Shown here: in pieces, positions 9,346 to 19,200 of the stretch | How positions within the stretch are numbered: the stretch's first letter is position 1 | Layout of the letters: the number at the start of each line of letters is the position of its first letter | Source: Flavihumibacter cheonanensis | Lineage (GTDB): Bacteria; Bacteroidota; Bacteroidia; Chitinophagales; Chitinophagaceae | Direction of reading: 5' to 3' | NCBI RefSeq assembly: GCF_022352215.1 | Contig: NZ_JAKRWF010000001.1 | Coordinates: 682,001-746,000, forward strand | DNA length: 64,000 nucleotides | Notes under the pieces: generated by a model | What the model saw: only the letters and a program-made list of their open reading frames with translations | What the model was told of the DNA's origin: nothing | Database searches by the model: none | Translations under genes and position numbers: made by a program

Positions 9346-10962
9346 ATGAAACTACTGCTTTTATTGGGATTCTTTCCCCTGCAGCTGTTGGCACAATCCA
9401 ACTTTTCGGACACTGCCCGCCAGATTGAAACGGTATTGAAGCCCTGGTCAAATCCAAACTTGCCTGGGGTGTCGGTAGCGATTAGCCGGCATGGGCAACT
9501 GATCTATGCACAGGCATTCGGATCTGCTGATTTGGAGCACGATGTGCTGAATGATACTGCTACCATTTTTGAAGCAGGATCTGTTTCCAAACAATTTACA
9601 GCTACGGCCATCTTATTGCTGGAGCTGGATGGTAAACTCAGCCAGCAGGACGATGTACGGAAATATATACCCGAATTGCCGGATTATGGATCGGTGATAA
9701 AAATATACGATCTGATTCATCATCAGAGTGGTTTGCGAGACTGGGGATCGGTTGCAGAAGTTGAGGGTTGGGGGCGCGGTTCAAGAGCACACACAAATGC
9801 ACATGCACTGCAGATTATCTGTCGACAGACAGCGCTCAACAACCCTCCGGGCACTGAATACATTTACAGCAACAGCAACTATAATCTGATGGCCATCCTT
9901 GTGGAGCGGGTGGCCAAAACAAGTTTTGCGCAATTCTGCAAGGATCGCATTTTTATTCCGGCGGGCATGACCCATACCAGTTGGCGGAGTGATTTTCGGC
10001 AGGTTGTAAAGAAACGTGCAATCGCTTATCAGCAAACGCCGATGGCACTAAAATTATCCATGCCCTTTGAAGATGCCCATGGAAATGGCGGCTTGCTGAC
10101 AACCGCCTCAGACCTGGTAAAATGGACTGCGTTTATGCATGGTGGTAAGTTAGGCGGACAAGCATTGCTGGACCGGCAGTTGGAAAAAGGGCGCTTCAGG
10201 AATGGAATATTCCATCCGTATGCGGCTGGATTGAGGCTCAGTACGTTTAATGGGCGGGATCAGGTAACGCATAGTGGAGCTACTGCCGGGTATCGGGCCA
10301 ACCTGGATTATTTTCCTGAAATGGGTTTGTCCATCGCCTTATTATCTAATACCAGTGGTTTCTCCCCGGTACAAATAGCTGAAAAAATAGCGAGCATATT
10401 TATTCCAGATCAGCTGAAGATTTCTGCTGCTTCAGGACCGGTTGTTTATAAAGCCGACCCGGCAGCGCAAAAAAAGCTGGCAGGCTGGTATCGCGATGAC
10501 AGAACAGATGAAGGAATATTTCTTCAGGCATCGGATAGTGTTTTACTAATGCCCAATAAAAAACCTGTTTATGTTGCTACAGATGGAAAGTTAATAGCTA
10601 ACGGATATCAGCTTCTGTTTAAAAAATCAGGTTTCAAAAGAATTGATTTCGGTCCGCCTGCTGATACCTTGCTCTTCATAAAAGAACCCGCTGCTACCTG
10701 GTCGCCGTCTGAATTGAAACAATTTGAAGGGACTTACAGCAGTACAGATGCAAACACTTCCATTCAGATAAAAGTTAGCGGTAATAATTTACAATACATA
10801 CAGGAACCCAATGCTCCGGTACAATACAGTGCAACCTATAAAAATGGATTTGCAGCACCTGGATCCAGCATTCGATTTGTAAGAGATAAAAAAGGAACGA
10901 TTGCCGGGTTTATGTTATCAGTTGGCAGGGCCAGGCGCATTGAGTTTAAGAGAATGAATTGA
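9346..10962 (+). CDS. exported serine hydrolase, class C beta-lactamase fold
   Basis: A 538-residue periplasmic or secreted enzyme. The signal peptide MKLLLLLGFFPLQLLAQ fixes the start at ATG 9346. The catalytic domain has the three class C elements: S-V-S-K (residues 79-82), Y-S-N (174-176) and H-S-G (309-311) in the place of KTG. The HxG variant and the C-terminal extension of about 170 residues suggest a peptidase or esterase of the penicillin-binding-protein-like group more than a resistance beta-lactamase. It ends 5 bp before the convergent DUF5700 gene and starts just upstream of the divergent RraB pseudogene. Confidence 0.85.
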   Translation: MKLLLLLGFFPLQLLAQSNFSDTARQIETVLKPWSNPNLPGVSVAISRHGQLIYAQAFGSADLEHDVLNDTATIFEAGSVSKQFTATAILLLELDGKLSQQDDVRKYIPELPDYGSVIKIYDLIHHQSGLRDWGSVAEVEGWGRGSRAHTNAHALQIICRQTALNNPPGTEYIYSNSNYNLMAILVERVAKTSFAQFCKDRIFIPAGMTHTSWRSDFRQVVKKRAIAYQQTPMALKLSMPFEDAHGNGGLLTTASDLVKWTAFMHGGKLGGQALLDRQLEKGRFRNGIFHPYAAGLRLSTFNGRDQVTHSGATAGYRANLDYFPEMGLSIALLSNTSGFSPVQIAEKIASIFIPDQLKISAASGPVVYKADPAAQKKLAGWYRDDRTDEGIFLQASDSVLLMPNKKPVYVATDGKLIANGYQLLFKKSGFKRIDFGPPADTLLFIKEPAATWSPSELKQFEGTYSSTDANTSIQIKVSGNNLQYIQEPNAPVQYSATYKNGFAAPGSSIRFVRDKKGTIAGFMLSVGRARRIEFKRMN

Positions 10963-10967
10963 GGTCC

Positions 10968-12077
10968 TTATAGTTTATTCTCCAGCTCCTTCAATTTTGA
11001 AACGATATCTTCAAAAGATTTACTAAATCGTATAAAGCTCTTATCCTCCGGTTGGGATTTGTATAAGCTGATATAATCGATTGTAAACCGAATTGGATCC
11101 CCGATCAGGAGGCTGGCAATTGCCTGATTCCCCTGATGTTTGGCGATTTGTCGGGCCATCTCATAGCCGACAAAATAGCCAGTTTCGTCAAAGGCGGTAG
11201 AAAATGCAATGTCATAACTGGACTGATAATCAGCACTGGTATCATTAAACTGCCTGTAGACCAGGGCTTCAAATAATTGGAAATTCTGATAGCGGCGCTC
11301 CCTGTTTTTCTGGTAATGGGCAATCTGTTCTTCTGAAAAAGCAGCATTCTTTTTCAATTTCGACATGTCGGCTACATAGGTGGCAATACCTTCTGCCCAT
11401 AGATTATATAGCAGGTAATAGGAAGCTTTTGAGGTATAAGTGATTCCATCGCTTTCTTTTTTGTACGATCTCGTTTTCTGCCCTACATCCTGAAGCGTAT
11501 GGTATAACTCATGCGCAACCAGATATTGCAATCCATTCAGATCATTGCCGATTTTTTGTAGTGCTACATTAAAAGTTGGATCATCGCCGATTGTAAATCC
11601 CAGGGAACCACCACCTGCCAGGAAGCAGGCTTTGGCAGTCGCGTTAAGATCAGCTGGTGTATAAGGTTCAATGATTGATTTTACTTCACTGATAAAGTTT
11701 TCCTTATTGGAAATTATATGGGCGAGTAGCTTCTTTATTTCTGGCAGCCTTGATTTTACCAGCTTCCAATTATATTCATCATTCCCCTTTACCGTACCTG
11801 TTTCTATAATTTCTTTTAATGTTTGGATGAACACATCTTCTCCTGCACCACTGTATCCTTTCACTTTTTTGATCAGTAACTGATTTCCATATAAACCCGC
11901 AACTTTTCTAAGCTGAATGGTATCTGCTTTAGGTTTAGACAATAATTCAATAATGGCCTCGGCACTTTCAATATCAATAGAAATATTCAGATACCGATTT
12001 TTGATTGAGTTGTCCTGACTGTAGGCAGGAAGGTAGGCAATAAAAAGCAACAGGAATACTAATTTCCACTTCATCAA
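10968..12077 (-). CDS. DUF5700-like putative zinc metallopeptidase, exported
   Basis: A 369-residue protein with signal peptide KWKLVFLLLFIAYLPAYSQ. A zinc-binding H-E-L-Y-H motif lies at residues 189-193 (VAHELYHTLQDVG), with a glutamate in LWAEGIATYVADM about 30 residues later as candidate third ligand, an arrangement like gluzincins. The overall sequence matches DUF5700 putative zinc dependent peptidases as I remember them. The start may be either of two adjacent Met codons. Convergent with the serine hydrolase, divergent from the AraC regulator at 12169; 91 bp separate the latter two. Substrate unknown. Confidence 0.7.
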   Translation of the reverse strand: MMKWKLVFLLLFIAYLPAYSQDNSIKNRYLNISIDIESAEAIIELLSKPKADTIQLRKVAGLYGNQLLIKKVKGYSGAGEDVFIQTLKEIIETGTVKGNDEYNWKLVKSRLPEIKKLLAHIISNKENFISEVKSIIEPYTPADLNATAKACFLAGGGSLGFTIGDDPTFNVALQKIGNDLNGLQYLVAHELYHTLQDVGQKTRSYKKESDGITYTSKASYYLLYNLWAEGIATYVADMSKLKKNAAFSEEQIAHYQKNRERRYQNFQLFEALVYRQFNDTSADYQSSYDIAFSTAFDETGYFVGYEMARQIAKHQGNQAIASLLIGDPIRFTIDYISLYKSQPEDKSFIRFSKSFEDIVSKLKELENKL

Positions 12078-12168
12078 TAAGGTTTTGAAGTTGTCAAGAT
12101 AGATAAAAGATCCAAAAAACCAAATGCTGGTTTAATTACCGGATTCAAGTCTTAATTTCCGGATTGAT

Positions 12169-13239
12169 ATGGGTGACAAACTAGTTTTTTTTATCAGTAC
12201 GATCGGATGGTTCAATGGCCTGCTGTTAAGCGCTTATTTCCTGTTTTTCTATAAAAACAGAAAATTATCCGGACTCCTGTTCGGCGCCATGCTGCTGGCC
12301 CTAAGTCTGCGGGTAGCCAAGTCCGTGATCTGGTGGTTTAATCCGGAACTTCCGGTTATTTGGGTGCAGCTTGGATTGGTGGCTTGTATTTTTATCGGAC
12401 CGCTCTTGTATTATTTTCTAAAGGCGGCTATGGATGGTATAAAAGAAATGCCAGCCAGGTGGACCTACACTTTGTTGGGATATGCGCTTGTTTCCCTGGT
12501 GCTGTTGTTGTTTTTTTCAGCCCGACCTTATCTTCCAATTTGGCGAAAATTTATTATCCCGTTTATTTACCTGCAATGGTTCGGTTATATAATTGCAAGT
12601 GGTTGGCTGATTCGGTCAGTAGTTCTTAAACTTATCAGGAAGGGGGTATCGCTAAAGCCCAATGAAAAATGGATTTTGGGCATTTATATCGGCAGTCTGG
12701 TAACTGCTACTGCCTATTTATTGTCATATTTCAATATCCGGCTTTCCTATATTGCCGGTCCCATTAGCTTTTCTGTTTTACTGTATTTAAACAGCCTGAT
12801 CCTGCTGTATCGTAAAAGAACAGATGAGTTGTTCCAGTCGGAGCCAGAGAAATATGCCAACAAAAAACTCGATGAGCAACTGGCCGGGGATAGTTTAAAT
12901 AAGCTCGAACAACTGATGCTCCACCAGGAGGTTCATACCAATCCCGATCTAAAATTGAATGACCTGGCTGCTCTGCTGAACCTTTCTGGTCACCAGCTTT
13001 CCCAATTGCTGAATGAGCGTCTCGGGAAAAATTTCAATACCTATATCAACGAATACCGGATCCGGCGGGCCTGTGAAATAATCCGGAAAGATCGGAACCT
13101 GAAACTGGAAGCCGTGGGGTATGAAGTTGGTTTCAATTCTAAATCAGCTTTCTTCAGTGCCTTTAAAAAATTCACAGGCAAAACCCCGAACCTCTTTAAA
13201 CAGGAGCAAATCCAGTCAGATTCTGGTACTGATTTATAG
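12169..13239 (+). CDS. AraC-family regulator with seven-helix membrane N-terminus
   Basis: A 356-residue protein. The first 215 residues contain about seven hydrophobic helices (for example FISTIGWFNGLLLSAYFLFFY, GLVACIFIGPLLYYFL, YTLLGYALVSLVLLLFF). The last 100 residues are an AraC-type double helix-turn-helix: LNDLAALLNLSGHQLSQLLNE and then RACEIIRKDRNLKLEAVGYEVGFNSKSAFFSAFKKFTGKTP. This membrane-AraC architecture is common in Bacteroidota and presumably couples a membrane signal to transcription. It may act on the following exported DJ-1 gene (84 bp downstream) or on the divergent metallopeptidase; neither is shown by the sequence. Confidence 0.85.
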   Translation: MGDKLVFFISTIGWFNGLLLSAYFLFFYKNRKLSGLLFGAMLLALSLRVAKSVIWWFNPELPVIWVQLGLVACIFIGPLLYYFLKAAMDGIKEMPARWTYTLLGYALVSLVLLLFFSARPYLPIWRKFIIPFIYLQWFGYIIASGWLIRSVVLKLIRKGVSLKPNEKWILGIYIGSLVTATAYLLSYFNIRLSYIAGPISFSVLLYLNSLILLYRKRTDELFQSEPEKYANKKLDEQLAGDSLNKLEQLMLHQEVHTNPDLKLNDLAALLNLSGHQLSQLLNERLGKNFNTYINEYRIRRACEIIRKDRNLKLEAVGYEVGFNSKSAFFSAFKKFTGKTPNLFKQEQIQSDSGTDL

Positions 13240-13323
13240 ATGTTGACCTGAAAACAGGGAATCAATACCTCTTTTAGTTGGACAAACCTGATTTTCGAAA
13301 GATTATCAAACAAATCTTTTTGC

Positions 13324-14460
13324 ATGAAAATCAAGGTCTTGTTGTTATTTGCCCTGTTGCCAATGTTGCTGCTTGGGCAATCCAATCCCATCGCTAAGAA
13401 ATCAAACTTAGCGGGTAAGAAAGTGCTCATCGTAGTAAGCAGTTATGGCAAAAAAGAGGGTAAACTGCGCCCCGGTTTCGAATTCGACGAGTACTCACAA
13501 GCTTACCTGATATTCAAAGCAAATGGATTGGAGATTGATGTTACCAGTCCCAAAGGAGGCCCCGCCGAAGCGGATGAATTCAATCGCGCCAAACCCTATA
13601 ACAAGGCGGTGCTGGAGGATAAAGTGGCGATGGCCAAATTGCAGCAAACCCTTCCAACGGCAAAGGTGAATCCTGCTCAGTACTCGGCCATTTATGTGGT
13701 AGGAGGTAAGGGGGCCATGTTCGATTTGCCTTACGATCCATCCCTACAGGAACTTATAAGCGCGGTTTATAAAAAACTGGATGGAGTGGTTGCTGCTGTT
13801 TGTCATGGTCCGGCTGCTTTTGTAAACGTAAAACTGGAAGATGGTTCTTATTTAATTGCCAACAGGAAGATCACCGGGTTCTGTAATGAAGAAGAGGATA
13901 AGTTCGGCAAGACCTGGAAGGCTGAGTTTCCGTTTTTACTGGAAGATAAATTGAAGGCAAGAGGGGCTCAGTATGAACGAAATGCTGCCATGTTGCCTCA
14001 GTTAACCAGGGATGGTAAACTCATAACGGGGCAAAATCCATTTAGTACCACAGTGCTGGCTGAAGAATTGGTAAGGGCGGTTGGCATAGAGCCTGTGTCG
14101 AGAACCCTGTATCCCGATGAGCGCAGTATCAACCTGGTAGATAAATACCTGAAAGGGTCAACATCCTGGGCAGCGGAGGAGCTTAAAAAGAATCACGGAG
14201 CATATGATCTTGAACTGATTGCTGTATACGGATACTATGGCCTAATCAAAGGAGACGGAAGTAAAGAAGGCATAACCTCTGCTCTCGGTATGATTGAACT
14301 GGTAAAACCCTGGGTTTCTAATGAAAACCTGGAGTACGAAATGGCAAAAGGCTATTTAAAACTGGACAACAAAGAGAAAGCCAAAACGATTTTACAACAG
14401 GTGGTGGCAAAAACTCCTTCCTTTAAAGAAGCAAAGACTTTATTGGAAGAAATTAATTAG
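13324..14460 (+). CDS. exported DJ-1/PfpI (Hsp31-like) protein with C-terminal TPR segment
   Basis: A 378-residue protein with signal peptide MKIKVLLLFALLPMLLLGQ. Residues 30-250 are a DJ-1/PfpI domain of the Hsp31/glyoxalase-III type: an acidic GFEFDEYSQAY stretch, VVGGKGAMFDLP, and the nucleophile elbow VVAAVCHGPAAF with Cys160 and His161. The last 130 residues are helical and end in TPR-like repeats (LEYEMAKGYLKLDNKEKAKTIL). Hsp31-like proteins are usually cytosolic deglycase/glyoxalase or chaperone proteins; an exported version fused to TPR is unusual. Function by family only. Confidence 0.75.
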   Translation: MKIKVLLLFALLPMLLLGQSNPIAKKSNLAGKKVLIVVSSYGKKEGKLRPGFEFDEYSQAYLIFKANGLEIDVTSPKGGPAEADEFNRAKPYNKAVLEDKVAMAKLQQTLPTAKVNPAQYSAIYVVGGKGAMFDLPYDPSLQELISAVYKKLDGVVAAVCHGPAAFVNVKLEDGSYLIANRKITGFCNEEEDKFGKTWKAEFPFLLEDKLKARGAQYERNAAMLPQLTRDGKLITGQNPFSTTVLAEELVRAVGIEPVSRTLYPDERSINLVDKYLKGSTSWAAEELKKNHGAYDLELIAVYGYYGLIKGDGSKEGITSALGMIELVKPWVSNENLEYEMAKGYLKLDNKEKAKTILQQVVAKTPSFKEAKTLLEEIN

Positions 14461-14479
14461 TCAAAAAGATAATAAATTA

Positions 14480-14509
14480 TTGTTTTACGATAATTAATAT
14501 ATACATTTG
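14480..14509 (+). promoter_or_regulatory. Bacteroidota-type promoter for the DUF2975 operon
   Basis: TTG at 14480-14482 and TACATTTG (matching TAnnTTTG) at 14502-14509 with a 19-base spacer, the usual -33/-7 geometry of the Bacteroidota housekeeping sigma factor. The DUF2975 start codon is 21 bases further on, giving a short leader. Confidence 0.65.
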
Positions 14510-14530
14510 TATAATTAAATCGTAATTGGT

Positions 14531-15046
14531 ATGAACCCTTCCAGGTTGATTTCGAAATTGGTGTCTTTCCTTTTTTTACTACTTGGAGCTGTGTATGGTT
14601 TGACTTTTTTGTACTCCCTGATCTGTCTTATTACAGGTTGGAATGTGGTTCCGTTTAGTGAAGGAAAGCAACTAAATATTCTATATCCATTTTCAGGAAA
14701 GCCCTTTTTGATTTTGGATAACAATGGTCTTTATATTGTTTTTTCATTTTTGTTGCCCTGCTTATTATATACCGTTTTCTTTTTTTTGACCGCCAGAATG
14801 TTCGGGGTATTCAAACGTCCAAGATTGTTTACGGCTCCCAATCACCTGCAGTTGAAACGATTTTATGTCTTCAATTTGCTGGTACCGCCACTGAGTGTTG
14901 CTATAGCTTTTTTCTTTGTAGAAATTGAATTTATAATCGGCGTATTGGTAGTGCTGCACCTGATCATGGGCATCTTTGTATGGTTTGTAGCAGCCATATT
15001 CAAACAGGGAATCCAATTGCAAAACGAACAAGATTTATTTATCTGA
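14531..15046 (+). CDS. DUF2975 membrane protein
   Basis: A 171-residue membrane protein with four hydrophobic helices (VSFLFLLLGAVYGLTFLYSLICLI; YIVFSFLLPCLLYTVFFFL; FYVFNLLVPPLSVAIAFFFVEI; GVLVVLHLIMGIFVWFVAAIF). DUF2975 proteins are typically encoded next to a small Cro/C1-type regulator (YozG-like), and exactly that follows 1 bp downstream. They have no proven biochemistry and are thought to act as a membrane partner of the regulator. First gene of the proposed operon that continues with an ABC transporter. Confidence 0.75.
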   Translation: MNPSRLISKLVSFLFLLLGAVYGLTFLYSLICLITGWNVVPFSEGKQLNILYPFSGKPFLILDNNGLYIVFSFLLPCLLYTVFFFLTARMFGVFKRPRLFTAPNHLQLKRFYVFNLLVPPLSVAIAFFFVEIEFIIGVLVVLHLIMGIFVWFVAAIFKQGIQLQNEQDLFI

Positions 15047-15047
15047 A

Positions 15048-15254
15048 ATGCCGATTATAGTAAACCTTGATGTGATGCTTGCGAAACGGAAAATGCAAAG
15101 CAAGGAATTGGCAGAGAAACTGGACATCACACCAGTGAATCTCTCTATTTTAAAAACAGGAAAAGCAAAAGGTATCCGGTTCGATACACTGGAAGCGATC
15201 TGCCGAATTTTGGATTGCCAGCCAGGTGATATCCTTGAGTATCGGGAAGAATAA
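15048..15254 (+). CDS. small XRE-family (YozG-like) transcriptional regulator
   Basis: A 68-residue protein that is almost entirely a Cro/C1 helix-turn-helix: VMLAKRKMQSKELAEKLDITPVNLSILKTGK with DTLEAICRILDCQPGDILEY closing the domain. Starts one base after the DUF2975 stop, so the two are translationally coupled. Members of this group are dimeric DNA-binding proteins that pair with DUF2975 proteins; a role in controlling this operon is a reasonable inference. Confidence 0.85.
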   Translation: MPIIVNLDVMLAKRKMQSKELAEKLDITPVNLSILKTGKAKGIRFDTLEAICRILDCQPGDILEYREE

Positions 15255-15328
15255 ATCAATCACCATACAGCTCTAAAAAATTGCAACCATCAGGTTGCCT
15301 GCTAAACTATTGTCTAAACCTTATCGAT

Positions 15329-16204
15329 ATGAATCAACTCAGCATTGAAAAGCTCAACCTTCAGTATAAGAATGGCGTAAAGGCCATTGATGATATCAGT
15401 CTTACCATACGAAATGGCATGTTTGGTTTGCTGGGACCCAATGGAGCAGGAAAATCTTCCCTGATGAAAACCATAGTGGGACTGCAACAACCGCAATCAG
15501 GGAAACTGCTTTTCAATGGAATTGATATCATTCAACAACCTGAATTTATCCGGAAACAACTCGGTTTTCTGCCCCAGGATTTTGGGGTTTATCCCCGTGC
15601 CAGCGCCCTTCAGTTATTACATCATCTTGCTGTGCTGAAAGGAGTAGCCGATGCTAAAGAAAGAAAAAAACAGATTGAAATACTGCTGGAAAAAGTCAAT
15701 CTGACTGCTGTGAAGAATAAGGAAGTCTTTCGGTTTTCGGGAGGAATGCGACAGCGATTTGGAATTGCGCAGGCATTGCTGGGTAATCCATCCATTATCA
15801 TTGTGGATGAACCAACAGCCGGACTTGATCCGGAAGAAAGAAATCGTTTCAATGGAATCTTAAGTGAAATCAGCAAGGAGGTGATAGTGCTGCTCTCCAC
15901 GCACCTGGTAGAGGATGTACGCAACCTGTGCAGTTCGATGGCTATTTTGAAAAATGGAAGGATCCGCGTTGTTGGTAGTCCGGGTGAACTGGTATCCACC
16001 CTGCAAGGAAAAATATGGGCAAAAAAGATCAGCAAAACTGAATTGGCAGATGTTGAACAACGATTTCATGTAATTAGTCATCAGTGGGTGGAGACGCAAC
16101 TGGTTGTTTCTGTTTATGCGACCCAACAGCCGGAAGGCTTTGATGCAGTCCTTCCCACCTTAGAGCATTTTTATTTTTATACCATCAAGCAGGCTGCAGC
16201 ATGA
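15329..16204 (+). CDS. ABC transporter ATP-binding protein
   Basis: A 291-residue ABC ATPase. Walker A is GPNGAGKSS (about residues 34-42), the Q-loop region LGFLPQDFGVYPRASALQLL, signature FSGGMRQRFGIAQALLG, and Walker B IIIVDEPTAGLDPEER followed by the switch histidine in LLSTHLVEDV. The group resembles Nat/Ccm-type exporters of the ABC-2 class. The start at ATG 15329 is preferred over upstream in-frame codons because the ATPase domain begins immediately (MNQLSIEKLNLQYKNG). Its stop overlaps the ATG of the permease gene (ATGA), so the two are coupled and form one transporter. Confidence 0.9.
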   Translation: MNQLSIEKLNLQYKNGVKAIDDISLTIRNGMFGLLGPNGAGKSSLMKTIVGLQQPQSGKLLFNGIDIIQQPEFIRKQLGFLPQDFGVYPRASALQLLHHLAVLKGVADAKERKKQIEILLEKVNLTAVKNKEVFRFSGGMRQRFGIAQALLGNPSIIIVDEPTAGLDPEERNRFNGILSEISKEVIVLLSTHLVEDVRNLCSSMAILKNGRIRVVGSPGELVSTLQGKIWAKKISKTELADVEQRFHVISHQWVETQLVVSVYATQQPEGFDAVLPTLEHFYFYTIKQAAA

Positions 16205-19200
16205 GATCCGTATTGTTATTCGATATCCATTCCTCTATAAGAAATTATGTGTCTTATTTAGTGCTGCTGCTCTGTGCCGCGATGGGCCTCTATGCCGGCT
16301 CCAATTTCAATATTTCAGTAGGAGAAGGGATATATCTAAACTCTCCCTTTTCCATTGGATATATTACAGGTTTTCTCAGCCTGGCTGTGATCTTTATTGC
16401 AAGTATCATTGGAAGTCAGTTACTCTTTAAGGAGTGGGATGCGCGGATGGACAGCTTAGTTTTTACTACACCTCTTTCAAAGACTGCATTCCTTACAGGG
16501 AGGGCTCTTTCCTATGTATTGGTGGTACTGTTTATTTTTCTTTCTCTTTATACCGGATTCGTAATCGGACAAAGCAATCGTACCGGTTCCGAAATACAGC
16601 CTGGATTGTACCTGGTTCGTTACCTGTATGCATTTATGGTGCTGGTACTGCCTTCCTTGTTATTCGTTTGTTCATTTCTGTTGTTTGTTGCCATGCGTTC
16701 AAAGCGTAAGTTGTTATTGGTAATTTCCGGTTTATTAGTGTATGTCTTGTATATGGTAGTGCTGGTCTATTCCAATTCGCCTTTTATGAATGCCACTTCT
16801 CCACAATCGGTGGCTGCTCAAAAATTGGCGGCACTATTGGATCCATTCGGACTCTCTGCTTATTATTATGCAGCACGAGATTTTTCAGTTAATCAGCGAA
16901 ACCAGGAACTGGTGCCATTAACCGGTTTCTTTTTATTGAACCGGTTGCTTTATAGTGCACTGGCTGTTGTATTTATTTATTTTTCGTACCTCTCTTTTTC
17001 GGTTACACAGGGTAAAAAGAGTCGCGCAGGAAAAAGCACTGCTGTTCATTCTGAAAATAAACCTATTGGGTTCAGTCCGGTCCTGACGGCACAGGTAAAA
17101 TTTAAGTTGCCACAACAATTAAAAGCGATTTATTCCTTTGTGAAACTTGACCTGGTGTATGTATTTAAAAGCGTAGTTCTGCCAGCCTCTGGTTTACTAT
17201 TGGTATTTGCTGTGGGAATGGAAATGATTGGTGAGATTGAAAAAGGAATCCGTATGCCACAACGTTACGCCAGTTCAGGGTTATTGGCAGGTGTAATCAA
17301 TGAAAACTTCCAGGTGTTGGGATTGTTTCTGATTACCTATTTTATCAATGATCTCTATTGGAGGAGTGCGGCTTTCCGATTCAATTTGGTGGAAGGCAGT
17401 ACGGGTTTTGCACATACGAAAGTAGTGGCACATGCATTCAGTATATCGGCGCTGATCCTGTTTTATTCACTACTGCTTATTGGAGAAGGGTTGCTATTCC
17501 AACTAGCCTATCAATATACGATAGTTGATGCAGGTGCTTACCTGGGAGTATTGATATTCAACAGCCTTCCATTGGTATTGCTAAGTTGCTTATTACTGCT
17601 CATCAATTTCATACTGCCTCACAAGTATATCGCACTGGGATTGTCTTTCCTGTTTGCTTTGCTGCTAGCAAGTCCGTTAGCGTTGAATCTGTTCAAACAT
17701 CCCTTAGCGTTGTTACTAACTGGTTATTCAGCCACCTGGACAGATTTTAGCGGCTATGGTGGGTATCTTGGTACATTTCTGCAAAAGGTGATGATAGGAG
17801 TCGGTGTAGTTGCGATTTTATGGATGTTAGTACGAGTAGTTATTTCGAAGAAGCGTAGGATTTTATTGGGAATCTTACCAATAGCTATACTACTCGCTTT
17901 TGCCATACCCAACTACATCGAAGGGTATAAGAACCTGGATAAACAGGAGCAGCAGCAGAAAGCTGTCAACTATGAGAAAGGTTATAGAAGATTCCAGGAA
18001 CTGCCTCAGCCAACTATACAGCATGTAACAACCAAAATAGATCTGTATCCTGAAAAACGGTGTTATCAAATCGAAGGAACCTATCTGTTGCGTAATACAA
18101 CTTCACTTGAAATGCCGACAGTATTGGTGAATTTTCCGGATGGATTGAAGCTTGAATCAGCAGCACTCAGCTATGGTGAGGAACTGGTGTCTATTCAAGA
18201 AGAGGTGCAAGCTATTCGGTTAAAAAAAGTTATTCAACCCGGCGACAGTGCTTATCTGCAATTCCGCTTGCACTATCAATGGCATCCGGTTAATGCGCAC
18301 CAGCCGGTGAATCTGATCCAGGAAAATGGAAGTTTCATGCGGATCAGTCGCTATTTCCCAATTATTGGTTACAATGCTGCGATTGAACTGGAAGATTCAT
18401 TGGAACGTATTCAATATGGATTAGGACCAGCAACCCAGCTTAAAAAACTGGAGGCTCCAAAAGACAATGGGGAAGATTTTATAGGACTCGATATGGTGGT
18501 ATCCACCAGTGCGCAGGAGCAGGTGATTGGTACCGGTAAGTTGCTGAAACAATGGGAGCAGGAAGGCCGGAATTATTTTCAATTCCATGCAGAAAAAATC
18601 CCTTTTCGCTTTGCGTTATCATCAGCCAGTTATGCGGTAAGCAAAACAGTTCACAGTGGTATCCCCATACAGGTGTATCATCATCCGCTGCATCATGAAA
18701 ATGTAGCGGCACTGATCTCGCAAACTAAAAAGAGCCTGGACTACTGTCTGCAATATTTTGGAACCTATCCATTTCAGCAAATCACCTACGCGGAAATTCC
18801 TTCTTTCGTACAAGGATTCAATGCCACTGCTTATCCGGGTGTAATCTTTATGAATGAGGGTATGGCCTTTCATTCCAATCTGCAGGCAGAGCCTGATAAC
18901 GATGTGATTATGGAACTGGCAGCGCATGAATTATCACATTACTGGTGGGGAAATAACCAGCTTTCGCCGGATGATCGCGAGGGGGCAAGTATGTTAACAG
19001 AGAGCCTGGCTATGTATACGGAAATGATGCTTTATAAACAGCAATACGGGGCAGTAAAAATGAAAGCCCGATTGGCCCTGCATGAGCAGATCTACCAGGC
19101 TGAAAAAGGATATTTTAAACCAGCGCCGCTTTATAAGGTTAGTCCCGGAGCCACTCACCTGGCTTATTCTAAAGGTGCTCTTGTGATGGTAAAACTTTCT

